Shown here: positions 23,231-35,019 of the stretch, in pieces
How positions within the stretch are numbered: the stretch's first letter is position 1
How the letters are laid out: each line of letters starts with the position of its first letter
NCBI GenBank assembly: GCA_026874595.1
Contig: CM049309.1
Location: 90,416,723-90,480,722 of the forward strand
Source: Sipunculus nudus
Lineage: Eukaryota > Annelida > Sipuncula > Golfingiida > Sipunculidae
Length of the DNA: 64,000 nt
Reading direction: 5' to 3'
Notes under the pieces: generated by a model
The model's input: only the letters and a program-made list of their open reading frames with translations
Told to the model about the DNA's origin: nothing
Database searches by the model: none
Position numbers and translations under genes: made by a program

Positions 23231-25280
23231 AAAACACTTAATGGTCAATATCCATGCAAAAAATCATGGTGATCTCTGCATTAGTTGTTCAGATACTTCA
23301 GTTTTTGTATCAAATTGTCCATTATTCTAAGGGATACTTCGGAGTCCTATAGCTTGAAGGATATGGGTAACAGAGACCTAATTTCAAGTTTCCACAGGCA
23401 CCTTTCATGGGCCTCCTTGCATGACAAGAATGAAGATTCTAGGTCCAGTTGTTGCGATTTGTACCCTGTTGACAGATAACCACATCTTTAAAGGTCTCAA
23501 AAAAAAGAAAAAAATTCGTAAAAATTTGAAAAAAAAATAGAGGTGGCACACCCAGTCTGCAGAAACTGATGGAACAGCTCATGATCAATATGTATGCCGA
23601 AAATCATGACCATCAGTGTTGTAGTTATTGAAATACTGCAGTTTTTGTATCAAATTTTCCATTATTCTGGGGGGGGGGGGTATTTTGGACCCATACAACT
23701 TAAAGAATATGGGTAACAGAGACCTAATTTCAAGTTTCCATGGAGACTTTTCATGGGTCTCCCTGTGTGTCAAGAATGAAGATTCTTGGTCCAGTTTTTA
23801 TGATTTGTGCCCTGTTAACAGATGTTCATATCTTTAAAGGTCTCAAAAATACAGAAAAATTTCGTAAAAAAAACCGAACAAATACAGGTGGTGCCACCAG
23901 TCTGCAGAAACTTATGAAACACTCCATGATCAATATCCATGCAAACAATTATGGTTATCTCTGCATTAGTTGTTCAGATACTTTAGCTTTTGTATCAAAT
24001 TTTCCATTATTCTGAGCTGTACTTTGGAGTGCCATAGCTCAAAGGATATGGGTAACAGAGACCAAATTTCAGGTTTCCATGGAGACTTATCATGGGTCTC
24101 CCTGTGTGTCAAGAACGAAGATTCTAGGTCCAGTCGTTACGATTTGTACCCTGTTGACAGATAACTACATCCTTAAAGGTCTCAAAAATGGAGAAAACAA
24201 TTCGTGAACATTGAAAAATACAGGTGGCGCCACCAGTCTGCACAAACTGATGAAACATCTCATGATCAATATGTATGTCGAAAATCATGACCATCAGTGA
24301 TGTAGTTAATGAGATATTGAAGTTTTTGTATGAAATTTTTGACTATTCTGGGGGGTAATTTTGGGCCCCATAGCTCGAAGGATATGGGTAACAGAGACCT
24401 AATTTCTGGTTTCCATGGAGACTTTTCATAGGTCTCTCAGTCTGTCGAAAATGAAGATTCTAGGTCCAGTCGTTATGATTGGTGCCACGCTAACAGATGA
24501 CAGCATCCTCAAAGGTCTCAAAAATAGAGGAAAAAATCGTAAAAAATCAAACAGTACAGGTGGCGCCACCAGTCTGCAGGAACTGATCGAACATCTCATG
24601 ATCAATATGTATGCCAAAAATGAAGACCATCAGTGATGTAGTTATTGAGATATTGAATTTTTTGTATGAAATTTTTTACTATTCTGGGGGGTACTTTGGG
24701 GCCCCATAGCTCAAAGGATATGGGTAACAGAGACCTAATTTCTGGTTTCCAAGGAGATTTTTCATGGACCTCTCAGTGTGTCAAGAATTAAGATTCTAAG
24801 TCCAGTCTTTATGATTTGTGCCTTGTTAACAGATGTTCACATTTTTAAAGGTCTCAAAAATAGAGAAAAAAATTCGTAAAAAATCGAAAAATACAGGTGG
24901 CGCCACCAGTCTGCAGGAAGTGATGTAACATCTCATGATCAATATGTATGCCAAAAATCATGACCATCAGTCAAGTAGTTAATGAGATATTGAAGTTTTT
25001 GTATGAAATTTTTGACTTTTCTGGGGGGTACTTTGGGGCCACATAGCTCGAAGGATATGGGTAACAGAGACCTAATTTCTGGTTTCCAAGGAGATTTTTT
25101 ATGGACCTCTCAGAATCCCAAGTTACAAGGTTCTAGGTCCAGCGGTTACGATTTGTGCCTGGTTAACGGACGGACAGACGGACAGACAGACAGACGGACA
25201 GACGGACAGACGGACAGACGGACGACGGACAAAGAGTGATCGCTATAGCTCAGATGACTTTCAGTCAGCTGAGCTAAAAA
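23231..25280 (-). repeat. Block 2 of the tandem segmental duplication
   Basis: It matches block 1 but has a single copy of the 1.01-kb subunit (landmark at about 24152). It has its own 5' terminus at 25280 and an expanded GACGGACAGACGG tract (25165-25228). Confidence 0.85.
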
Positions 25281-25738
25281 TGGCAGCAAATGCCGTACTG
25301 TTCACAAATGGAGGAGTCGTACAGTAACTGAGTAAGTTCATGAAGAATCAGGTCGAATTAGTTATGCTTTGTAACTGGAATTGTTGAAATAGATAGCCAT
25401 TAGTCATTTGCAAACAAAATTAATGCAGAGTTCAGTTATATGACATGTTTATTCCTTTATTATTGTTCGAGAGAGTTTGCTCCCTGTCCCATGCAAGAAG
25501 TTTCCATGACGTTGTATGTAATTCAACGTCAGGTCTCATGACAAATATTCAGTGGCAGTTCATGTTAGAATAGGTAAAATCAGTGTAGGGACATCTGCAG
25601 GCAAACATAGGAAGTAAAATAAGAAATAAGAAGAGGCAGTTTTCTTTATATTTTCATGTCCCAGAATGCAAACCATATTTGCAAAAAACGCAGCCTGAAT
25701 TGTAATCTCGCTCCCCAATTTGTGTGGCACTCGCAAAC
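25281..25738. other. Intergenic sequence, MITE-like end fragment near 25690
   Basis: GCAGCCTGAATTGTAATCTC at about 25690-25710 resembles the terminal repeat of the element at 37398-38266. Nothing else was recognised. Confidence 0.4.
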
Positions 25739-26349
25739 AGCTCTGATGGGTGTATCTAAAACCCGGAGATCTCCGGCCGGAGATCAAAATAAAACCCTGA
25801 GATCGCGATATCTTAATTAATAAGGCAGCAATTGGTATTAAACGTTCCCCTTGAAACTTCTAAATGACATCCGCATCGAATATGATACTTAATTTGCAAG
25901 TGCACAAGGTATTTATTCAGTTATCCACGGAAACCTCACCCGGAGACGACCCAGAGATCGTCCGGAGACCGCCATCTTGCCCGGAGATCCGCCAATGAGT
26001 GCATCCCACTGATTCCCACTCGCCACAACAGATGCCGCCACATTACATGTCTGACTTCCCCGCTCTGATATGTTAAATCGTTTACGAGTCTAATTGATTG
26101 GAACTGTCACTAAAATACATATATTGTTTTAAAAACTGATTAATACACTAATCATATATTCTGTTTACCAATTTTTCTATTTCTGAAAACTCTTGAATGT
26201 TTGTAATATGTTTATAACTTATTATATTTTCTTGCATATTATACAGAATATTTTCTTTTAGTATAAATTTTATAGTAAAATATGTGATAATATACAAAAT
26301 AGTTTAATTTGATATTTACATATAGAAGTTATCGTAACCTCAACTATCC

Positions 26350-27660
26350 TTATTTTTTTAAATGGTATAAAGGGTATGCATTAAATATGGAAATATAGAA
26401 ATTATAAAACATATAAAATAGTATGTCAAATATGTGGTTTACTGCATTCCAGCTCTGGGAAAACAACGGTGTTAGAGTAGTATCTTGGAATCCGATTATT
26501 TCTGGATATTGTTTTTGTAAAATTATTTGCGCAGCACGGATATGCTTATCAGAAAGCCAAGAATCGTTTTCTATTTCTCTTTTGTTTTGAACTGTTAGTC
26601 CGAATTCATGCAGCCAATACCTCGCTCGGCACGTCTCCTTTTCTGGCGAATAATGTACTAAAATTAGCGATATCGGATTTGCCTTTCTCTTTTTAACTGA
26701 AACGTTGTTTTCTAATGTCGGCAATTTATTTCGTTTTAGCAAGAGTCTATTTCTTTTTTTGTTGGTGTTATATCTTCGGGGATTACTTTACGAATTTTGC
26801 TTAGCGGGAGATTACATTCGTCAGAGGTCTCACAATGCTCCTGGTTTATTTTATTTGTGGTCTGTTTTGGTGTAGAGGACGCACTTATTTCAAAAGATTG
26901 TGTATCGATAATGCTTTCCGGCATCCCTACTGGACTACAATTAGGAGCTGGAAGCAAGGATGAACTGTCGTCTTTACTTTTTTCTTTACTGTTACTATTA
27001 CTCTCGCCAAAATCAAGTCTAATTCTCACTCGTTTCCGTTCTGAATTTTTCAAAATTGATTTCGGTGTTTTTTTAACTGTAACATTATTTAATGGGGTTT
27101 TGGCCGGGGTAGCTTGTGTCTTAATTTTATCAACAGTACCCTGTTTAGTCTTCTTTTGTTTCGAAACCGGAACCGGGTCATCGATCTCAGGAGACTGCAT
27201 GCAGAGATCTATATCTAGTCGAGGTTTTCATGAAAACGTCGGTATCGGGAGCAGCTTAAAATAGCACATGAAATCTGATTTTCTTGGATGTTTTCTACCC
27301 GTTTTTCTAGCCACCCTTTTCTTACTACGCCGAGGCATAAGTGAAACATTTAGTTTGCGTTTTTGATCGATTACATCCATACCTATAGATTTCCTGGCTG
27401 CAAGAATATGGTAGCAAATATTTGTTACTGCGCACTGACATTTTTCTTTTGGGAACGGAGTTACCGCATATTTATTGTCATTGTTGCCCTCCACAATGAA
27501 AGTACCAAATTTCGCAATTAATTCTATTTTCCCGTTATTTAATATATCTTGTGCCCTTTCAATTTGTGTCAGGTTCTTTCTAATGAATTCCGAATTTATG
27601 TTTTCCTCTTTTTTATCACCGCATCAGCATGCAACAAATCTGATTGAAGTGACGGGGGAT
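26350..27660 (-). pseudogene. Decayed MULE transposase C-terminal part, SWIM zinc finger plus Ulp1-like segment
   Basis: Read on the minus strand with several frame changes. 27660-27590 gives SDPPSLQSDLLHADAVIKKR. 27580-27228 includes KFGTFIVEGNNDNKYAVTPF followed by the SWIM signature CQCAVTNICYH (CxC, 5 residues, CxH), then a basic tail RRSKKRVARKTGRKHPRKSD. 27200-26736 is a low-complexity linker rich in K, S and T. 26742-26350 includes WLSDKHIRAAQIILQKQYPE, which resembles the start of Ulp1-type cysteine protease domains linked to transposases, but the catalytic His/Asp/Cys are not seen before the ORF runs into the terminal repeat. SWIM fingers occur in MuDR-type transposases. Frame breaks (stop near 27600, shifts near 27228 and 26740) make it non-functional unless spliced. 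The plus-strand ORF at 26797-27264 is its shadow. Confidence 0.65.
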
Positions 27661-28306
27661 CAGACATGAACTGGTTTATATTGTTTTTTACCTTTTCAAC
27701 TATTAGTCCCAGGCGCAAGTATCCTTGGGGAATGGTTGATCCTCAGGGTTTTCTAATAAATGCATATATTCTGACTTTAAATGATAGGAACCTAAATTAC
27801 AATAACCCTGCAAAATTTCTTTCAGATAATAATTTTGAAGATAATAAAAGTGGGTCATACGATCAAAGGATATTAGGATTACAGTATTTCAAATAGCTAC
27901 AAAGGATTAATTACCCTGCCGAGGTCTATTGGTCATCACTGTGCGTACATAAACAATATTACTCCATAAATGAATTCGTTTGTCTTCAACTGTGCGCAAC
28001 AGAAATTAATGAGTTTAATTAGTTTATTATTTAATATGGCCAAATTGGCCATGCCTCTGGATGAGCCACACCGTTAATGAGGTTTACCCGTAATAACTGT
28101 GTACACACCAGCACCTGCCTGAAAGCCCAGGCGCGCCGGGAAGTGAATCCATAATTTAGTAATCAATTAACTTTGATGGGGGTATCCTCGCGCTGCCCTT
28201 TTTTATAATTATATTTAAAACCCGTTAAAATCTGGTCTTAGTGCCGAATAAGTAAACCACACTTTTGACATAGTTTTTATGTTTTTTAATTTCGATATTT
28301 CACAAT

Positions 28307-28866
28307 TAAGTAAACCACATATTTGACATACTATTTTATATGTTTTATATTCCTATATATTTCCATATTTAATGCATACCCTTTATACCATTAAAAAATT
28401 AAGGATAGTTGAGGTTACGATAATTTCTGTATGTAAATATTAAACTATTTTATATGTTATCACATATTTTACTATAAAATTCATACTAAAAGAAAATATT
28501 CTGTATAATATGCAAGAAAATATAATCAGTTATAAACATATTATAAACATTCAAGAGTTTTCAGAAATAGAAAATTGGTAAAAAGAATATATGATTAGTT
28601 TATTAAACAGTTTTTCAAACAATATACATATTTTAGTGACAGTTCCAATCAATTAGACTCGTAAACGATATAACATATCAGACATGTATGTGGCGGCATC
28701 TGTTGTGGCGAGTGGGAATCAGTGGGAAGCACTCATTGGCGGATCTCCGGGCAAGATGGCGGTCTCCGTACGATCTCCGGGTCGTCTCCGGGTGAGGTTT
28801 CCGTGGATAACTGAATAAATACCTAGTGCACTTGCAAATTAAGTATCATATTCAATGCGGATGTCA
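28307..28866. repeat. MULE right terminal inverted repeat, inner part
   Basis: This is the reverse complement of about 25870-26442 with a few substitutions and small indels. It includes the CTCCGGGTCGTCTCCGGGT and GGTTTCCGTGGATAACTGAA segments. The arm resumes at 31012-31092 and 33282-33308 after the insertions. Confidence 0.88.
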
Positions 28867-28889
28867 TTTAGAAGCAGACATGGGGTCTA

Positions 28890-29040
28890 TTACAGTTGTT
28901 CTATTACTATTACTATTACTATTACTTTCAATTTCTGGTATTACTATTACTATTACTATTACCACATTTAATCTTCTATTACTATTACTATTACTATTAC
29001 TGGGGTATCTATTACTATTACTATTACTATTACTGAAACT
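28890..29040 (+). repeat. (TATTAC)n microsatellite, left subterminal of the nested hAT
   Basis: Runs of CTATTACTATTACTATTACT are broken by short spacers. The mirrored copy at 30858-30986 reads the same on the plus strand, so both arrays keep the TATTAC strand while the very ends are inverted. Confidence 0.9.
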
Positions 29041-29775
29041 GATGGGGGGATTCTAAACCTTGCGCAGCCATGAGTGCTATAAACTAGCACTACCATCACA
29101 TGTTTAAATAATATTACAAGCACATATATCATCCAGTAATACACAATTTTCTTATACTGTGTCTGACATTTACAAGAAGCCTACTGGAACTGGAGATCTT
29201 AATTATTTCAGCTTCTTTAATTGTGTTTTTTTTTTATATTTTGAAATTCAATGATCATTATTGGGGCATTTCAAGTCGAAATTATAAGACAATTGTATGA
29301 ACTCTTGAATACATGTAATTTAAAAGCAACCCAGTGTAAAGGCCCGGGCATATTTAAAATATTGATATATAATTATATGCATACTTGTACTTTTTATATT
29401 ATTTTCATATATATTTCACATAAATTTATAAATTTATTTTATAGTACATACTTCTGTTTAGATTTAATCTTCTTTCTCATAGTTAATAAATAAAAGATTT
29501 TCAGAGTAACTAAAAATTGTCACCAGAGGAATTTCTCATTATTATTTCATATTATTATTAAGTATCAAAGCTGACAATTCAGTCCTTTATGTATGTATCA
29601 GGAGAGGAATTTATGTAGGGCTGTGTCCTGTTTCCCAACCCTTGTAAATATATCCAAAAAAATATTGTTTATGTCAAGATTCTGGACAGAACCAAACTGG
29701 AGACAAAAGTATCCCATCTTCTCGGGTGTATATGTTCATTTTGATGTGAAGCCATGTTTTATTCCATCACATAGT

Positions 29776-29869
29776 ACATCTTGAGAGTGAACAGAGAGGT
29801 GGTAAACTTTACAATAATATGCTACCATTATTGTAAAGTTTACCACCTCTCTGTTCACTCTCAAGATGT
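29776..29869. other. Perfect 43-bp inverted repeat with an 8-nt loop
   Basis: Arms 29776-29818 and 29827-29869 are exact reverse complements. The loop is ATGCTACC. The arm core reads GTGAACAGAGAGGTGGTAAA. Transcribed, this would give a 94-nt perfect hairpin like a small-RNA precursor. It could also be a replication foldback or an assembly artefact. Confidence 0.92.
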
Positions 29870-31092
29870 TACGTAGCATGCATGGCTTTTATTCTTCAGG
29901 CATGTCCTTCTTCATTGCAGCAAAACCAGCATAGGATAATTTAGGAAAATGGAGAGTGATTTAAACTTACATCAATTTTACAAAACAAATAAAATATTAT
30001 TTAAATCACTTTCACAATAAATTTGGTATTTAACAATCTTGTACTTAAAATTTTGTACATAAAAGGATGTGATTATTTGATATTAAAATTTCAGATATTT
30101 AATAATAAAATATTAACAAATAAATTAATATAGTTGGTTCATTTAATTTTTCAAAATATAAATTAACATAATTTTAGATACTGAATGAAGGTCTGCAAAA
30201 TTGGTACTATGAAATAACTACAAGTATTCAAAGAATAGTTTTAAAAGAATATGTAAATAAATCAACTAGATAATACATGTGCCTGCAGTATGATTTTATC
30301 CAAGTGATTGTGGTACTGGTATGACTTTTTAGCAATGTAGGCTTCAATACACTACGGGTATTGAAAACACCATAAGCTTATCATGAACATTTTTGGTCTG
30401 CACTGTATCTGGTTCCATATTATATTATTTTTTAATGTGTGTTATTGCAATCTGTATGATCAAAATGCAAACTGGCTTTTGAAAACAAATCTAGGTACAT
30501 TTCAGAATATGCATATGGATTGATGAATGTGAGATAAGATGTACATGTCACAATAATAATACACTATTTATCTGTCTCTTAACATCAAACATGCCTCTGT
30601 TTATCCATGGTTTACTAATCAAAGGTCAGATTGTGCCAGGTAACCTATTTGGCTGTGACCTAATCTGTCCAGTACTCTTATGTAATTAGCACCAGTGGTC
30701 ACCAGCAATGTGGCAGCTGGCCCATGCTTGCCTCAACAATAGGCACATCCTGGGCAATTACTGGTCAAGAACTGAGTCTGTTCAGCATTATTTGCTGATA
30801 TGCTTCATGATCAACGGGCTCACAGGAAGTAATAGAAAGTAATATGTATTACTCTATTACTTTGCCTTCTATTTCTATTACTATTACTATTACAGCTCAA
30901 ATTTTTAAGTCTATTACTATTACTATTACTATTACTATTACATGGAAAAAGCTGTAATAGTCTATTACTATTACTATTACTTAATACTATTACCCCATGT
31001 CTGTTTAGAAGTGTCAAGGGGAACGTTTAATACTAATTGCTGCCTGATTAATTAAGATATCGCGATCTCCGGGTTTATTTTGATCTCCGGCC

Positions 31093-31777
31093 CACAATCA
31101 AACATGCTGTGCAGATTTACCCACGCATAATTAGCCGTTTCAAACTTCTACCACTAGGCGGCGTGCATGTTGGCGAAGATCGCTTCAGTGTTAGAATGAG
31201 TATTTATCTTAATTAATTAAAGTTTTTTTCATCAAACTGTTACATTTAATGATATCCTGAGTGGTTATTTACGTGAAATGACCAGTAAGAGATCGTTACT
31301 AGCGAAAAAAAAGTGAAGAATTCAACCCTTGTTCATGACGCCGCTTCATGTCAGAGTTGGCATGTCAGCATCAACAAGCTTCATTTCACTGATTAAAAGC
31401 AGCCAATCCCGGTCACATCAGGAGAAAAAGTATAAATAATCGTATTCTACAAGTGTTGTCCTTCACACTAGTATATGTAAATAGGTTGCCCATTGTTATT
31501 TTTTAATTATTTTTGTATGATTTATATAGCTTAACTAGGGTTTTGTCAATCATTAATTGTGCAGGGTACCAGTCTAGTCCTGCTATATCTACAGAGTTTT
31601 AAGGGCTTTTAAGTTACATTTTCACATTTCATGTTCATTAAATTCAGGCTTTTCAATACTTATGCATATAAACACATCAGAGTATATATGTAATGGTATA
31701 TACAGTATTTTAATTCTTATATCGTACTATATTATATTATTTTTTATTATATTGTTATTAAATATTAATGTATAATA

Positions 31778-31816
<39 letters not shown>

Positions 31817-31901
31817 TGTATATATATATAATATGTAACTTTTATATGTCAAAAAATAAAAAATAACATACAATTAATATTTAAACAATATATGTCTGTA
31901 A

Positions 31902-31959
<58 letters not shown>

Positions 31960-32247
31960 GCACACCTTTATGTACTTACTCAAGTGTTACATAACAAAAC
32001 CAGTTTAATTTAAGAGGTGATTTATAAATATAAAAAAAGTAAATTATTAAAAATGCACAACATATTGGCACACACACACACATGATATATGAAATTTGTA
32101 AGATAATATTAAATAATAACACACACAAAACATATGTACACTCATGTGTATTTGGAAAATAATATTGGTTTAGCTGTATGAACCAATAATCATTTTAAAA
32201 TTATTTTACAATTTGCTTAAACCATTAGAAATGTCATTAAAATTATT

Positions 32248-32329
<82 letters not shown>

Positions 32330-32583
32330 ACAAATGAGGTACAAAAGTATCTAGTATTATTATTCTAATACAAATACTTAATAGGCCTACATATCTGAAA
32401 GTTAGCTAACATTATCACTTGTACATATGGCCATGCTTAAAAAATGAAACAATGTATACTTAAATATTTTCTAAACAAATACGCACGTATAACTGAACAT
32501 AATGGTGATTTCAGTCAAATAGCTGATATTTGAATAAAGAAAAAAATAAAATATAATTATTATAAAGAATTATATCTCAAAAT

Positions 32584-32655
<72 letters not shown>

Positions 32656-32780
32656 CATATATACAAAATTAAAATACTTGTATATGTGCACTGGAAAACA
32701 CTTTTAATATAGCAATACATATATAATTTGAAAGCATGTTTAATTTTTCAAGTTATATATATATATAATATGTATATATA

Positions 32781-32812
<32 letters not shown>

Positions 32813-33276
32813 ATATATTTAAATAAAATATTGATACAGGTGTAAATAAACTATGACAAGAGATATAGAATTTTCCATATGATACACACACAGATTATAT
32901 ACCTTAAACATTTTAAAAATATTTTCAAATTCAGTTGAAATTAGTTGTATTTTAAACATAATGAAAAATAAATAAATCCTAAAATAAAAATTATATTATA
33001 ACTACTTATTAAAATCATTTGAAAAAGTATTTGAAAATATATGTTGTTAGGATTTGGTGAGGCAATAAGAAGTGTATGAGGGCTTTAGGCCTTTTAATAT
33101 GGGTTAACTTGATGTGTCATGACAGCTAGTGATAAGCTCATGAGCAGGTTACAAGTCTATGAGTGATGTCATTTGTCCTTATCTCCTATTGGTTCTCTGC
33201 TGGGTCATGCCATATTCATGAGCTGATCATGTGATAGGCAAACACATGCAGCCCCCATAGGAAAGTTTTGTATGTG
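31093..33276. mobile_element. 2.2-kb insertion with 5-bp TSD CGGCC, Transib-like ends, nested in the MULE
   Basis: CGGCC occurs at 31088-31092 and 33277-33281. Removing the insert restores the MULE arm palindrome CCGGCCGG. The ends read CACAATCAAAC and, inverted, CACATACAAAAC. Transib elements have 5-bp GC-rich duplications and ends starting CACWATG-like, so the pattern fits, but the inverted repeat is short and no transposase is present. The interior holds several (TA)n tracts. Confidence 0.5.
31783..32820. repeat. Cluster of (TA)n microsatellites
   Basis: Long alternating TA runs lie at about 31783-31812, 31905-31956, 32250-32320, 32587-32655 and 32754-32818, within AT-rich DNA of the Transib-like insert. 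Confidence 0.95.
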
Positions 33277-33585
33277 CGGCCGGAGATCTCCGGGTTTTAG
33301 ATTCACCCAGCTCTGATGCATCTAATATCGCTCAACCCTTGTCCGTCTTTTCATTTTGTAAATTGAGATCGGGTAATTTGGTTGCACTTGGCCATCAAAA
33401 GAGAATAAGTAAACTGATACAAATAAACCTTAAAAGGATCGATGACTTGCCTTTCTGTTACCAACATATAAGTCACTAAAGTGGTCTGTTGTCGATTCCA
33501 ACATGCACAGCACAGAGCTCAGCTGTCAATATTAGCTCATACAATCGCCACCAGATGGCAGGTCATGATGGGGGTCGGGGGTTTA

Positions 33586-34470
33586 GTGACATATCGGCCG
33601 CCGTTGATATCGGCCGCCGGCCTCAAACTGACCATGTCGGCCGCCGGCGCACAGAGGCAGGCAATTTCGGCCGCCAACTCAAGTGAGCCACAGACCGCAA
33701 GTAGGCCTACTGACGCTGTCTAATCAATCATGTCGGCCACGATGTAACCGGAGACGCGATTTCGGCCGCCGGGCCCCTCATCACTAAATGCATAAGCCTC
33801 TGTAGTTAACTGTTTCTAGTTTTCCTATTATTTTACTGAGCTCATGCCCTGATTTTTTTTTATGCATATAGTTCTCTCAGATTTCAGTGATTTACACTGT
33901 TTTTTTCAGATGCTGTGACGATTTTTAGACCGGCAGAAAACGTCAACGTACACAATTTTTATATTATTTATTTTATCAAATGTGTATAAAGGGGGATGCA
34001 TATATAAAGCCTGTTTGATTTTGTAGGAGCAAGGGAGTATGTGTGAGGAGGAGTTTTATGTGTTATTAATAAACATGATATTAAACCGTGATACCTGTGA
34101 AAACGTTGTCGTTATAGAAATGACAGGAAAAAATGTAAAATATTAGCATCACTGAAAATTCCATGCTCGGTGAAATTTCGTGAAATGACAATAAAATTTC
34201 CCCCTCAGCCTGAGTTCTTTTAGCCTATTTGCAGACTGAGGCCAACGGAGCCAAAAATTAGTTGTTCTTACCAACCGGCTTGTAGTCAGTAGGTAATGAG
34301 TGGCCCGGCGGCCGAAATCGTGCTCTCCGGTTCACACCGCGGCCCATATGGTTGACCAGATAGTCAGTGACGGTCTCTGGCTGATTTGAGTTGGCGGCCG
34401 AAATTGCCTGCCTCCGTGCGCCGGCGGCCGACACGGTCGGTTTATGGCCGGCGGCCGATACCAACGGCCT
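33586..34470. mobile_element. GC-rich foldback element with repeated CGGCCGCC motifs
   Basis: 33594-33785 and about 34281-34468 are inverted copies of about 190 bp. Each carries five or six TCGGCCGCC/GGCGGCCGA motifs 35-60 bp apart in an otherwise AT-rich region. About 0.5 kb of AT-rich DNA separates them. No TSD was identified. Open frames across the arms (both strands) are by-products of the GC-rich repeats. Confidence 0.65.
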
Positions 34471-34896
34471 ACAAGAAGCTCCGAGAGGGTATGACCCCTG
34501 GTGCTGATACATCCTACGGACGGAGAGAAGGATAAAGAATAAGACTTTTTTTAAGATGTAGCGACAATATTTTTATCCGACTCGGAGAAAAACTTTTTTT
34601 TTCTCCAACGTTGATTTGTTTTATTTGAGCATCAAAAGGAGTAAAACAGAAAATTGCATGCTGTGGTAAAGCACCTAATATACTTACACATTGTATATAT
34701 TTTAAATTAATACGTTAATTACGTGTATTAATCAGTGATGTAGGACTCGAGTCCGGACTCAGACTAGTCCGGACTTCTATAATTCTACTGTAGAAATATA
34801 TATTGAAGACTTGTAGCCGAAGCGGATCTTATCATGGGACCTGACGTTGAATTTTAATAAATGAAGTAGCCCAGTCACTACATTCATGATCGAGAC

Positions 34897-35019
34897 CAAA
34901 GCGGATCCAGGGGGGTCCCCTTCTTCCGGGGTCTGAGGACGTTTTTCAAAGTTTTCTCATTGGTCTTAAATTTCCAGGTTGGACCCCACCTTTTCCTAGA
35001 TCCTGGGTCCGCCCCTGTA
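34897..35019. mobile_element. Small MITE with GCGGATCCAGG / CCTGGGTCCGCCCCTG ends
   Basis: AGCGGATCCAGGGGGG at 34897 and ATCCTGGGTCCGCCCCTG at about 35001-35018 are imperfect inverted repeats about 120 bp apart. The same end motif occurs at 39668. Confidence 0.55.

Larger units (their letters stand above)
18814..25280 (-). mobile_element. Large Helitron2-like array, family 2, copy D, with internal duplications
   Basis: It reads on the minus strand. The 3' terminus with palindrome TGACCCATGGGTCA and then CTTG lies at 18814. The 5' terminus TTTTTAGCTCAGCTGACTGA ends at 25280, and a second complete 5' terminus lies at about 23155-23231. The interior is tandem units of about 335 bp, each with GATTCTAGGTCCAGT, GATTTGTGCC and GGTGGCGCCACC. 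A segment of about 3.0 kb (20206-23230) is repeated as 23231-25280 minus one internal 1.01-kb subunit. A family-1 element interrupts it at 18996-20167. It encodes no protein; open frames with SKDMGNRDLISGF are repeat artefacts. Confidence 0.75.
28875..31003. mobile_element. Non-autonomous hAT element, 2129 bp, 8-bp TSD TTTAGAAG, nested in the MULE
   Basis: The ends CAGACATGGGGT and ACCCCATGTCTG-type are inverted and flanked by TTTAGAAG at 28867-28874 and 31004-31011. Both ends carry long inverted (TATTAC)n arrays (28894-29036 and 30858-30986). The interior is AT-rich with no ORF of note and contains a perfect 43-bp hairpin at 29776-29869. Confidence 0.9.
25748..33308 (-). mobile_element. Mutator-like element (MULE), 9-bp TSD AGCTCTGAT, with two nested insertions
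   Basis: Left end GGGTGTATCTAAAACCCGGA and right end ...CCGGGTTTTAGATTCACCC are inverted. AGCTCTGAT flanks both sides (25739-25747 and 33309-33317), the 9-bp duplication typical of MULEs. The terminal inverted repeats are about 690 bp long: left 25748-26442, right about 28307-33308, interrupted. Removing the insertions at 28875-31003 and 31093-33276 leaves an element of about 3.2 kb. The interior minus strand encodes a decayed SWIM-finger protein, consistent with a MULE transposase C-terminal part. The N-terminal catalytic domain is missing. Confidence 0.88.

Noticed and set aside
20261-25239. Several ORFs of 60-90 codons with near-identical peptides (MGNRDLISGFHGD and similar)
   Set aside because: They fall in tandem Helitron2-like units, lack any domain, and have frames broken from unit to unit. 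Their similarity is repeat DNA, not a gene family.
26797-27264. Longest plus ORF in the MULE (155 codons)
   Set aside because: Antisense shadow of the SWIM-protein linker; hydrophobic low-complexity translation without a domain.
28826-29056. Leucine-run ORF
   Set aside because: Translation of (TATTAC)n microsatellite and the MULE arm.
33481-33723. GC-rich ORFs on both strands around 33.5 and 34.4 kb
   Set aside because: They lie in inverted foldback arms and owe their openness to the CGGCCGCC repeats.
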